Assembly: GCF_002877365.1 (NCBI RefSeq)
Contig: NZ_MCWZ01000246.1
Coordinates: forward strand, 1 to 35,158
DNA length: 35,158 nt
DNA from: Vibrio sp. 10N.261.55.A7
GTDB taxonomy: Bacteria > Pseudomonadota > Gammaproteobacteria > Enterobacterales > Vibrionaceae
Direction: 5' to 3'
A model generated the notes under the pieces. The model was not told the DNA's origin. It was given only the letters and a program-made list of their open reading frames with translations, and made no database searches. The number at the start of each line of letters is the position of its first letter. The stretch's first letter is position 1. The position numbers were made by a program, and so were the translations under genes. Below, in pieces: positions 17,022 through 25,131 of this stretch.

Positions 17022-17738
17022 TTATCGACCTAACCGATAGATCACGGCAACGGTTAATGGCTTTCTCGCAGTTAGGCGCTTTTGCTGCACAAGAAACAGC
17101 TCTGCGGTGGAAATTGCATCCGCAAGTGCGTTATGCCCATTGTATTCGGGTAATGCGTATCGCTGCCTTGTACCACTTAAAGTGAGATCCACCTCTTCAT
17201 GCTGGCTGATCGCCATTTCCATCGATTTTTCTAAGCGCAGTGTGTCTACCCATATGAGTGGTAAAGAATGAATGTGGTAGTACTGCGACAAATAATGCTG
17301 AATGAAGTTCTCTTCAACAACGCAACCGTGAGCAACAACAAGTTTGCCTTTTGCTGCCTCGAAAAACGCCATCATCGCGTCATGTATTGAGACACCTTCC
17401 GATAACATTTGAGGTGTAATGTGATTGATGACGGCTGTTTCCGGGTTGATTTGAGAGTCATCATCAATATACAAATGGCGCGCGGTTGATAGGTCGACTT
17501 TGCCGTTCGACATTTCCACCCAACCCACTGACAAAATCAGATCATTTTGGCTGTCGAGACCCGTTGTTTCGAGATCCAACACAATAAAATCGACATCCTT
17601 GGCAAGGTCATGCAAATTAGGCGTGGGAAACGCCATAAGATCGATCAATACCTCAGGCAATGGCATGGTTTCCAAACAGCGCTTTCGTGCTCGCTTCAAC
17701 CTTTCTAGCGGGTGAAAGTAGTTCAGCAGCCTTTTCAT
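17022..17738 (-). CDS. DnaQ-like DEDDh 3'-5' exonuclease family protein
   Basis: A 238-residue DEDD-superfamily nuclease similar to the epsilon-type exonuclease domain. Exo I is DLETTG with Asp55 and Glu57. Exo II, normally AHNAxFD, reads AHGCVVE, so the third acidic residue is Glu142 instead of Asp. Exo III has His202 and Asp207 in YNGHNALADA. Its ATG shares one base with the stop codon of the upstream gene (TAATG), so the two are translationally coupled. In related gammaproteobacteria this pair usually sits next to an acetate-type symporter, which is absent here. Function is probably in nucleotide or RNA turnover but is not established. Confidence 0.85.
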   Translation of the reverse strand: MKRLLNYFHPLERLKRARKRCLETMPLPEVLIDLMAFPTPNLHDLAKDVDFIVLDLETTGLDSQNDLILSVGWVEMSNGKVDLSTARHLYIDDDSQINPETAVINHITPQMLSEGVSIHDAMMAFFEAAKGKLVVAHGCVVEENFIQHYLSQYYHIHSLPLIWVDTLRLEKSMEMAISQHEEVDLTLSGTRQRYALPEYNGHNALADAISTAELFLVQQKRLTARKPLTVAVIYRLGR

Positions 17739-19603
17739 TATCGACTCCCAAATCGCACTTTTACCGCTTCTTGAACATCAGCGATGATTCTAAATGCGTC
17801 TTTTAAATGCTTACGTTCAAAGCTACCAAACTTATTCGGATTGATATTATTGTCAGGCTCTTGACCCGCTTTCAACGCTTCTAACTGATGGCTGAATCGA
17901 AATGACAAGATAAACTGATAAGCGCCAAGGATATTTTTGAATGAATCCTCGCTCAATAGCCCTTTTTCACGCGCCGCGCTAAATCGCTCATCGGTTGATG
18001 ATCGATCACACTCAACGGCAAGGCCATATATTCTAGCCAAGTCAATAATCAAGTTGATGGCGTACTTCTTAATGTTCAGTGTTTTCTTGTTTTCACCCGA
18101 CTTCTCTAGCACCAAGCTGTTAAAGATACCCAGAGGGGGCTGTGTACTAATCGCATCTTTAACAAGTGTCGATAGAAACTCTCGATTGCTGTGAATATTG
18201 CGATGCAGTTCATCACGCAAAATCGTTTCGTATTCGCTATTGCCATAAATGGTTCGAATCTCAAGAAACACGCTGATGTTAAGCAGGCGTTCATACTCTG
18301 GGTTGGCTACCCACTTTTTGTAATAGTGTTTCCAAACCTCCAAAGGCTGACACCACTTAGGTGTAGCAGCCATGTAATTACCTGGGCACAGTGGGTAATT
18401 ACAACGAGCAAGACCGTTCGTCACCAACGCGGCAAGGTGTTTAAAGTAAATGCGATCATTGTCTGTCGCGTCATCAGACAACACGATGGCACTGTCTTGA
18501 TCCGACAACATATGGACTTCATTTCGCGCATGTGAACCCGCAACAATCCATGAAAAATCACATGGCGGCGCGCCCAGTTTGTCCATCGCAATCTGAATCA
18601 ACCGACGAGTGTAGGCATCCATGATCATCGTCATGACCTTACCTATGGTTTCAGCGGCCACTTTACCTTCAACCAAGGCTTCAAAAATGGCTTGTCGCTC
18701 AGCCGTGAAACCCGCTAAAGATTTAACACTCGTCGCGTACTTTATCTTTTCAATAAGGAAGATGGCTTGAACGCGGTGATTTTGAACCAGATGAGACGTT
18801 GTCAGCAGGCCAATCACCTGATTGTCTTTAACGATCGGTAAGTTTCGGATACTGAACTGCATCATTACCGATGCGGCGTGAAGAACAAGATCGTCCGGTT
18901 TGATGGTGAGCGGAGAGTGCGTCATCACTTCCTTGATAGGTCGTTCAATACTGACGTTCTGGGCGATGACTCTTTTTGTCATGTCTCGATCGGTAATCAG
19001 CCCGACAATTTTATCGTCCTCGTAGATAACCGCACATGACGTCCGTTTTACGATTCTCATTTCATGGGCGACTTTCTGTATGGTTTGATCAGCGGTGACG
19101 ACGGCGACTCGACCACTCGCCACATCTTCTACCTTGCGAATGAAGAGCCCTTTTTCTTTGTTTGACCATACGACGTCTAACGCCGACTTAAGACGCACTT
19201 GAGCCTGTGATGCGAAGTGCTCAGCACACGCTGGAAAGGTTTTAAAGAGTTCTTGAAGTGCAGAATGAGGAATGAGGTACAGCAACGTGTTTTCAATGGC
19301 TATGGCTTTATAACTGTTATCGTTGTCCATATTGCTGTCGAGAAACGTAAAACCAAACAAGTCTTCAGAACCTAATCGCGCCCTTAACACACCATCAGAC
19401 TTCCTTTGCTCCATCGAGCCGGTTCTGACGATGTACAAAGATTTTTCTTTTCCTTCTTCATCCAGGTCAACCACCTCACCTTTACTCAGGTATGTGATCT
19501 GAACATTGAAAGCGAGCTCTCGAAGTGCCTCTTTGGGGATTTTATCAAAAGGGTCAATCTGCCCAATAAACTGAATGATATTTGGAATAAGAGATTGAGG
19601 CAT
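17738..19603 (-). CDS. cNMP-binding/CBS/DUF294 nucleotidyltransferase-like protein
   Basis: A soluble 621-residue regulatory protein. Domains in order: a Crp-like cyclic-nucleotide-binding fold (about 12-125), two CBS motifs (about 165-215 and 226-280), a DUF294 GlnD-like nucleotidyltransferase domain with GSHARNE and SDQD (Gly356 to Asp370), and a DUF294 C-terminal helical domain (about 470-615). The nucleotidyltransferase signature residues are intact. The family is thought to sense nucleotides and modify a partner, but no substrate is known. It is the first gene of a two-gene unit with the exonuclease. It appears unrelated to alginate metabolism and is separated from the GntR gene by a strong bidirectional terminator. 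Confidence 0.88.
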   Translation of the reverse strand: MPQSLIPNIIQFIGQIDPFDKIPKEALRELAFNVQITYLSKGEVVDLDEEGKEKSLYIVRTGSMEQRKSDGVLRARLGSEDLFGFTFLDSNMDNDNSYKAIAIENTLLYLIPHSALQELFKTFPACAEHFASQAQVRLKSALDVVWSNKEKGLFIRKVEDVASGRVAVVTADQTIQKVAHEMRIVKRTSCAVIYEDDKIVGLITDRDMTKRVIAQNVSIERPIKEVMTHSPLTIKPDDLVLHAASVMMQFSIRNLPIVKDNQVIGLLTTSHLVQNHRVQAIFLIEKIKYATSVKSLAGFTAERQAIFEALVEGKVAAETIGKVMTMIMDAYTRRLIQIAMDKLGAPPCDFSWIVAGSHARNEVHMLSDQDSAIVLSDDATDNDRIYFKHLAALVTNGLARCNYPLCPGNYMAATPKWCQPLEVWKHYYKKWVANPEYERLLNISVFLEIRTIYGNSEYETILRDELHRNIHSNREFLSTLVKDAISTQPPLGIFNSLVLEKSGENKKTLNIKKYAINLIIDLARIYGLAVECDRSSTDERFSAAREKGLLSEDSFKNILGAYQFILSFRFSHQLEALKAGQEPDNNINPNKFGSFERKHLKDAFRIIADVQEAVKVRFGSR

Positions 19604-19850
19604 AGACTACTCACTATGGTTGATCGTTTACCGAAGCTAATATGTCTTATTATATAATTAAATTATCTTACCGCTACCTTAAACGATCACAAGATCGAGT
19701 TATTGTTTAAATTATAAACATCTAAAGTTGCACAAGTTACCTATTTCTCTGACTGGACTAAACAGAACGATAAATGGATCGGCGCTCGACAAAACGACGT
19801 GAATACTGAGGGCGGCTTTAAACACCCTTCTTGCCTAAATCGAGACATAA

Positions 19851-19875
19851 AAAAAGCATGCGATGCATGCTTTTT
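19851..19875. terminator. Terminator of the first GntR gene, bidirectional form
   Basis: Perfect 11-bp arms AAAAAGCATGC / GCATGCTTTTT around GAT. It lies 22 bp after the stop of the first GntR gene and upstream of the DUF294 gene. The A and T runs make it functional in either direction. Confidence 0.85.
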
Positions 19876-19896
19876 AAAAAGGTTCTTGATTATTTC

Positions 19897-20616
19897 TTAA
19901 CTTGCTACAGGTAATCTATGATTGGATTCATGTAAGTGATTCGCTGAAGCTTCGCGCGCTTTATTACTGTTACCAGCCATAATCGCATCGTATATCTGAC
20001 GATGTTCGTTAATACAGGTACTGCCCTCTTCAGAAGAGTGCACAATAAAGTTAACGAACATGGTCGTCAAAATATGGCCAAACGGCAGGTAAAAGTCGTT
20101 ACCCGTTGCGTTAAAAATCAAGCTATGGAACTTCATATCAATATCAGTCCAGCGGTCTTGATCAAACTCATCCGCCTCAGCAACTTCAACCATTTTCTGA
20201 AAAATACCCGAAAGTTCTATACGTTGCTCTGCTGTTGCATGAGTTGCTGCTAACGCACAAGCTTCAGGCTCAATCGCTCGGCGTAAACCTAAAAACTGAG
20301 AGCAGAATTGGTCAGTATCAGCGAGCCCGTCCATCCATTCGATTAATTGTGGATCAAGAAAATTCCAATAAGCACGGTCGACGACACGGGTTCCAACTTT
20401 AGGCTTCGACTCTAGCAGACCTTTTGATGTAAGAAGCTTTACGGCTTCGCGAAGGGCTGTTCGACTGATACCAAACTGTTCACAAAGCACCATTTCACCA
20501 GGAATAATAGAGCCTTGAGGAAGATCGCCTGAGAGAATTCCACGCGCTATCTCGCGAGCAACCTGTACATGCAAGCTACGTTTTGAACCTGATATTGAAT
20601 TAAAAGAACCTGACAT
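19897..20616 (-). CDS. GntR-family (FadR subfamily) regulator, full metal site
   Basis: A 239-residue FadR-type GntR regulator. The winged helix-turn-helix covers about 13-80 (CEQFGISRTALREAVKLL and the wing SKPKVGTRV). The FCD ligand domain holds the metal ligands Asp160, His164, His205 and His227. FCD regulators typically respond to sugar acids or other carboxylates. It is divergent from a paralogous GntR gene of identical length, with operator-like sequence between them. It is the best candidate to bind the TTGTATTACAA sites and sense an alginate breakdown product such as DEH or KDG. That role is inferred from position and operator type. Confidence 0.88.
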   Translation of the reverse strand: MSGSFNSISGSKRSLHVQVAREIARGILSGDLPQGSIIPGEMVLCEQFGISRTALREAVKLLTSKGLLESKPKVGTRVVDRAYWNFLDPQLIEWMDGLADTDQFCSQFLGLRRAIEPEACALAATHATAEQRIELSGIFQKMVEVAEADEFDQDRWTDIDMKFHSLIFNATGNDFYLPFGHILTTMFVNFIVHSSEEGSTCINEHRQIYDAIMAGNSNKAREASANHLHESNHRLPVAS

Positions 20617-20916
20617 AAGCTCACTATTATTAGTAATGTATTATTTAAGTGAAATTATATCAGTTTTGTCTATCTTGACCAATCTATTACTACGATAACG
20701 TGACAGCAGAAGCAACAAACATTGCCAGCCCAGTGTTAGCAGCGATTAGCGCACACTACCAGCCCCAACAAAACCAAAAAGATAACAACTCATTAACTTA
20801 TATGTAACTTGTTGAGCTAAAAGTTGTTTTCAATCCCACTTCGATAAGTCGAGTTAGTGCGCGATCACACACTTTTCCACACGTTTAACAGGTTGTCCTT
20901 GACCCACAGAAGTCTT

Positions 20917-20931
20917 ATTGTATGATTAAAT
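20917..20931. promoter_or_regulatory. Operator-like site between the two GntR genes
   Basis: ATTGTATGATTAAAT is nearly identical to the site before the dehydrogenase (16669-16682). It lies 170 bp before the second GntR gene and 300 bp before the first. Apart from this site and a weak ATGTATTAT near 20636, I see no structure in 20617-21100. Confidence 0.45.
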
Positions 20932-21100
20932 ATGAAGCAAGTATTTCTACCTTTGTACAATTTTCTCTTATCGGTTTTCATTTTTTGTATTTGGGATCAG
21001 AAATAACTGAACTGTTATGTTCATTTCTCGTTTTCGTCGCGTAGAGCCTTACCTAGACAATATTTGAAATGTTCAATCCCATATCTAGTTAGGTAAACCT

Positions 21101-21820
21101 ATGACAACTTTTTCTTTAGTTGAAAACTCAAACCGTCGGATTCATGTGCAAGTTGCAAGACAAATCGCTCGAAAAATACTTTCTGGCGAGCTAAAAGAAT
21201 TTGAAAAATTGCCTAATGAGATGGATCTTTGTGACATTTTCGGCGTCAGCAGAACCGCGTTGCGCGAGTCCACAAAATTATTATCGGCTAAAGGTCTCAT
21301 CGAATCTAAACCCAAAGTCGGTACGCATGTGTGCGCACGGAACCAATGGCATTTTTTGGATCCTCAATTATTGGATTGGATTCAAGATCTTGATGACACA
21401 CAACCTTTCTTAGCTCAATTCTTGGGGCTAAGAAAAGCCATTGAACCTGAGGCGTGCGCGATAGCTGCAACAAAGGCAACCGTTGAGCAGCGTAAAACGA
21501 TTTCTGTGTTGTTCCAGAAAATGACCATTGCAGCAAATAGCTTCGACTATGATGAATGGACAGTTAACGACCAACTGTTCCATCAAGCCATCTTCGCTTC
21601 CACACAAAACCAATTTTACATTCCGTTTGCCAATATTTTATCCACTATCTTTAAGCAATTTATTGATCATTCAGCAGAAGGTGGTCGTTTTTGCCTTGCT
21701 GAACATAAAGCCATTTACGACGCGATTATGTCTGGTGAAGCAGACAAAGCACGCACGGCTTCCATTCAATTACTTAACGATGAAAACCAGAAATTGGCGC
21801 AACAAGTGGTCAACGCCTAG
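21101..21820 (+). CDS. GntR-family (FadR subfamily) regulator, degenerate metal site
   Basis: A second 239-residue FadR-type regulator, strongly similar to the divergent gene at 19897-20616 along its whole length. Shared strings include FLGLRKAIEPEACA against FLGLRRAIEPEACA and the wing SKPKVGT. The DNA-reading helix (FGVSRTALRE) is almost the same, so both probably recognise the same operator. In the FCD domain Asp157, His161 and His202 are kept, but the last His ligand is replaced by Leu224 (SIQLLN against SANHLH). Metal and effector binding may therefore differ or be lost. The MATE gene follows 105 bp later on the same strand with no terminator between. Confidence 0.88.
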   Translation: MTTFSLVENSNRRIHVQVARQIARKILSGELKEFEKLPNEMDLCDIFGVSRTALRESTKLLSAKGLIESKPKVGTHVCARNQWHFLDPQLLDWIQDLDDTQPFLAQFLGLRKAIEPEACAIAATKATVEQRKTISVLFQKMTIAANSFDYDEWTVNDQLFHQAIFASTQNQFYIPFANILSTIFKQFIDHSAEGGRFCLAEHKAIYDAIMSGEADKARTASIQLLNDENQKLAQQVVNA

Positions 21821-21925
21821 CGCCCAATTTGCTTTGGTCATCGTTTTGATTCGTCGTAACTGTTTTGAATCTACAGTTACTGTTCACCATTACACTGGTA
21901 AACCGCTCCATTAAATAGGTTGTTC

Positions 21926-23299
21926 GTGGCATCACAGTCTTACATTAGAAAAAACTTCTCGTTAGCATGGCCATTGGCAATGAACGCATTGCTAATGCAG
22001 TCCATGTTGATGATAGATACGCTGTTGGTTTCTCCGCTTGGAGAAATTCCTCTTGCGGCGATGGGCATGGCGACGGTTATCATTGCTTTTATACTGGGTA
22101 TTCAAATGGCACTCGCCAACGGTACCCAACTCGTTTTAAGCCGAGCGGTTGGTTCTGGCGTAAAACAATCGCTATCAAAAGCATTTTGGGCCGGCACCTG
22201 CATTAATTTCACGGCTGCTTTTCTATTCTGGGTACTGTTAACGCTTTTCGATACTCACTTAATCAACGCACTCACCAATGATGTAAAGCTGCATCAACAG
22301 ATCGCTGACTATTTAGATATCTCCAAATATTTAGTGCTGTACACTGCAGCGACTCAAGTCATCATTGCACTCTTTAATAGTTTGGGTCGCTCAAAAGTAC
22401 CATTTAAAGGCTACTTAATTGAATTGCCCGTAAACGCCCTGTTGTCGTACTTTCTTATTCATGGATTTACGCTAGCGAATGGATTGGGTATTGAGGGATT
22501 AGGCGTACAAGGTGCAGCACTTGGCAGTGTCATTGCCATTACCGTTCGATTGATCTTTTTGTTTGCCTGTGTTCACTACGATGACGGTATTTCTTTGCGC
22601 TTAAAATCGCGCGGTAAAGAATTCTCCAGCAATATTAAGCATCACTTCATAGAGATATTCCCAGTTGCGGCCAATATGACGATTCTATCCATTGGAGCCA
22701 CGGTTTATCAGCTACTGTATTCACAGCTGAATATTAACGCGTATGTTGCGATTACCCTTGTTAGCCCATGGATTCGTGCGGGTACACAGTTTATTACGGC
22801 CTGGGCTCACTCTTCGGCGATCTCCATCAGCCAAGCGATCGGTTCGAGAAAAATGGATGACTTGGTAAAGAACGTCAATACCAGTATTGATGTTGCGGTT
22901 GGGATCTCTTTTATCTGTGCCATGATTTTTGCGCTCTTTTCTCTCGTCATCCACAACATCTACCCTGACCTTGACCAATCAACCTACGTGGCCTTGGCGA
23001 CGATTGCACCGCTATACATATTTTTACCTCTCATACGCGGCTACAATACCGTCCATGGTCATGTGTTGCGTGCGCTTGGGAAAACCACTGCTGTATTTAA
23101 GATTAACTTTACCGGGCAGTGGGTTATCTCCATTCCATTGTGTGCAGTTCTCATCCTCGTTTTCGATTGCTCTATCTTTTTGGCATTCGCCATCCAGCCT
23201 TTTGAAGAACTCGTGAAAGCACTACCATTCCGACATTTAGCTCGAAAGTCGTTACGAGAATTCAACGCGTCGCAGGCAGAAAAATTGATGTATGACTAA
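21926..23299 (+). CDS. MATE-family efflux transporter
   Basis: A multidrug and toxic compound extrusion family transporter of 457 residues with about 12 membrane helices. The N-terminal LAWPLAMNALLMQSMLMIDTLLV is typical of the family. Two starts are possible: TTG at 21920 and GTG at 21926. The GTG is preferred because AGG lies about six bases upstream, whereas the TTG has almost no room for ribosome binding. It probably shares a transcript with the preceding GntR gene. Its substrate is unknown. Within this locus it might export a toxic keto-sugar intermediate, which is speculation. Confidence 0.85.
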   Translation: MASQSYIRKNFSLAWPLAMNALLMQSMLMIDTLLVSPLGEIPLAAMGMATVIIAFILGIQMALANGTQLVLSRAVGSGVKQSLSKAFWAGTCINFTAAFLFWVLLTLFDTHLINALTNDVKLHQQIADYLDISKYLVLYTAATQVIIALFNSLGRSKVPFKGYLIELPVNALLSYFLIHGFTLANGLGIEGLGVQGAALGSVIAITVRLIFLFACVHYDDGISLRLKSRGKEFSSNIKHHFIEIFPVAANMTILSIGATVYQLLYSQLNINAYVAITLVSPWIRAGTQFITAWAHSSAISISQAIGSRKMDDLVKNVNTSIDVAVGISFICAMIFALFSLVIHNIYPDLDQSTYVALATIAPLYIFLPLIRGYNTVHGHVLRALGKTTAVFKINFTGQWVISIPLCAVLILVFDCSIFLAFAIQPFEELVKALPFRHLARKSLREFNASQAEKLMYD

Positions 23300-23329
23300 C
23301 CTAGAAACACGACTCCTTTCATCTTTTTT

Positions 23330-23363
23330 CGCTTAGATCTCGACCTAAAACCGAGTCTAAGCG
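23330..23363. repeat. Long stem-loop after the MATE gene
   Basis: Arms CGCTTAGATCTCG and CGAGTCTAAGCG pair over 12 bp with one bulged T and a 9-nt loop. A TTTTTT run precedes the stem rather than follows it, so it is not a standard terminator on either strand. Confidence 0.45.
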
Positions 23364-23384
23364 TGAGCTTCATCACCATTCGTA

Positions 23385-23432
23385 AATAATCAATCTCAAT
23401 ATTTTTGCGTCTCACCTTAATTGTATTACAAT
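23385..23432. promoter_or_regulatory. Regulatory region of the SDR gene: shared motif plus operator
   Basis: ATTGTATTACAAT (23420-23432) is a perfect palindrome and the best copy of the locus operator. Twenty bases before it, AATAATCAATCTCAAT (23385-23400) differs in one base from 24564-24579 before the next operon. The operator is about 75 bp before the chosen SDR start codon. A small GGAG-ATAG-CTCC hairpin lies in the leader at 23455-23466. Confidence 0.6.
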
Positions 23433-23506
23433 AACACCATACGTCATTCATACGGAGATAGCTCCTTTGAATGGATCGACTCAACCAACAAATAGAGAAC
23501 ATCAAT

Positions 23507-24262
23507 ATGTCTAAAAAAATTGCATTTATCTCAGGCGCTACGGGCGGCATCGGATTTCAAGTTGCTAAACGCCTTGGTCAAGACGGCTATACTGTTGTTC
23601 TAAACGGCATTGATGCTGAGCGTGGTGTTGAGCGTATCGCAGAGTTAAAAGCAGAAGGTATTAACGCTGAGTTCCTAGGTTTTGACATTACTGACGAGCA
23701 CGCGGTGACTGAAAACATTAACGCTATCGGCGAGAAATACGGTCATATCGACGTAATCGTGAACAACGCTGGCGGTCTTGGCGGTCGTAGCTCAATCGAA
23801 GAAATGAGCACTGAATTCTTCCGTAACGTGATGGCACTAAACCTAGACAGCGTATTCTTCGTGTCTCGCGCGGCTATCCCATTCCTGAAAAAATCAGAAA
23901 ACGCATCGATCATCAACTTTACCTCTAACGCAGCTTGGAACGCGGGCGGCCCAGGCGCAGGTATCTACGGTACGTCTAAAGCAGCCGTTCATACACTCAC
24001 TCGTGCATTAGCAAAAGAACTTGCACCTGCAAACATCCGCGTTAACGCAGTATCTCCAGGTACAATCGATACGCCATTCCACGCGCAAATCAAAGAAACG
24101 AAACCAGAAGTATTCGCATCTTGGGCTGACAGCATCATGTTAGGTCGTTTAGGCCAACCTGAAGAAGTCGCGTCTGCAATCTCTTTCCTTGTGAGCAAAG
24201 ACGCATCATTCATCACGGCTGAAACACTTCAGATCGGTGGTGGTCAAGCTCTGGGTATCTAA
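23507..24262 (+). CDS. Short-chain dehydrogenase/reductase, candidate DEH reductase
   Basis: A classical SDR of 251 residues. The cofactor motif is SGATGGIG (9-16), NNAG is at 86-89, and the catalytic set is Asn112, Ser140, Tyr154 and Lys158 (YGTSK). The frame opens 12 codons earlier at 23471, but the ATG at 23507 gives the standard SDR N-terminus MSKKIAFISGATGG and has GAGA upstream. SDR enzymes that reduce DEH to KDG are known in alginate users such as Sphingomonas and Flavobacterium, so the same reaction is plausible. The locus also encodes an unrelated candidate for that step at 15768-16649. A KduD-like role on another keto-uronate is an alternative. Confidence 0.85.
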   Translation: MSKKIAFISGATGGIGFQVAKRLGQDGYTVVLNGIDAERGVERIAELKAEGINAEFLGFDITDEHAVTENINAIGEKYGHIDVIVNNAGGLGGRSSIEEMSTEFFRNVMALNLDSVFFVSRAAIPFLKKSENASIINFTSNAAWNAGGPGAGIYGTSKAAVHTLTRALAKELAPANIRVNAVSPGTIDTPFHAQIKETKPEVFASWADSIMLGRLGQPEEVASAISFLVSKDASFITAETLQIGGGQALGI

Positions 24263-24320
24263 TTCTCAGGCTCTCTACAAGGCGTATTGAACCAAACGCC
24301 GAATAGTAATACCTACCAAC

Positions 24321-24352
24321 AGCCGCAGATGATTATCTGCGGCTTTTCTTTT
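24321..24352 (+). terminator. Rho-independent terminator of the SDR gene
   Basis: Perfect 10-bp stem AGCCGCAGAT / ATCTGCGGCT with loop GATT and a T-rich tail, 58 bp after the stop codon. From here to 24563 I see no further structure. Confidence 0.9.
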
Positions 24353-24563
24353 CTAGCTACAAACCAAATTTCCTTTGATTGATCTACCGCTCATTTCTCA
24401 TTCCATTCGTTCAGATAAAATCATATTTGAAGACATGAAACCATATGCATCTGCGTTTCTACCTACGTGACCATGTTCAATTTTTGTAGCTCTAAAGTCC
24501 CATCTAGTGTGCTTTGAATCAACATTCGATGGAGTTAAGGGTGACAGGCCTAAATAACGCGTC

Positions 24564-24593
24564 AATAATCAATGTCAATTACTTGTAATACAA
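24564..24593. promoter_or_regulatory. Shared motif plus operator before the TTT transporter operon
   Basis: AATAATCAATGTCAAT (24564-24579) is followed three bases later by TTGTAATACAA (24583-24593), a perfect 5-1-5 palindrome of the locus operator family. The operator is about 41 bp before the first start codon, where it could overlap the promoter. Confidence 0.6.
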
Positions 24594-24634
24594 TATATCA
24601 AGTAAAAGTAGATTTAGTATGTTAAGGACAAGCA

Positions 24635-25108
24635 ATGAAATCACATGTCGATATCGCAAAAGACGCAGTAGAACTGGTAACCCCTGCAATTAACGAATTG
24701 TTCAAACGTACGAATCGACAAGAACTCCACGTTGTCATTATGGATCCTAGATTAAAGCCTTGGGAATCAACATTTTCTGATGCCATTCTCTATGAAACCT
24801 CCTTTGGCAACTCTGCAGAATGGACAATTCCTTTCGACCAACTTGCTAAGAAAAAAGCACAGCAAGCTTGGAGAAATTCAGGTGCAAACTTAGTAAACCA
24901 AACCCTTCACACCGCTTCACTCAAAGACGACGATTTACTTTTCTATGGCTCTTTTGTCTATGGCGATGTCGTTGTCGCGTGCAGTGGTGTTGAACAGTGG
25001 TATGACATGCTCATCAGTGGCTGGATTGCAGTGGCAATAGAACAGTTATGCATGAGTGAGTACCAAAATAATAAGATAGAAAACCCTACACAAACGTACA
25101 GAAACTAA
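24635..25108 (+). CDS. Unrecognised 157-residue protein leading the TTT operon
   Basis: I do not recognise this protein. It has no signal peptide or transmembrane helix, so it should be cytoplasmic. Its layout, an N-terminal helix, a VVIMDP strand and a C-terminal VVACSGVEQWYDMLISGWIA segment, is loosely reminiscent of the GlcG/HbpS (DUF336) fold, but the usual motifs are not clear. A good ribosome-binding site (AAGGA) precedes the ATG. The gene lies 23 bp before the TctC-type gene and behind the operator, so it is almost certainly co-expressed with the transporter. A role in handling the transported acid is possible but unsupported. Confidence 0.75.
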   Translation: MKSHVDIAKDAVELVTPAINELFKRTNRQELHVVIMDPRLKPWESTFSDAILYETSFGNSAEWTIPFDQLAKKKAQQAWRNSGANLVNQTLHTASLKDDDLLFYGSFVYGDVVVACSGVEQWYDMLISGWIAVAIEQLCMSEYQNNKIENPTQTYRN

Positions 25109-25131
25109 AGATAAAAACAAAAGGACTGATT

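Noticed and set aside
17022..17738. DNA polymerase III epsilon subunit (dnaQ)
   Set aside because: The Exo II motif is atypical, an N-terminal extension of about 50 residues is present, and the gene is coupled to a DUF294 gene rather than next to rnhA as dnaQ usually is.
21528..21914. 128-codon frame overlapping the second GntR gene
   Set aside because: The GntR frame has clear domain signatures. The other frame has none and no ribosome-binding site.
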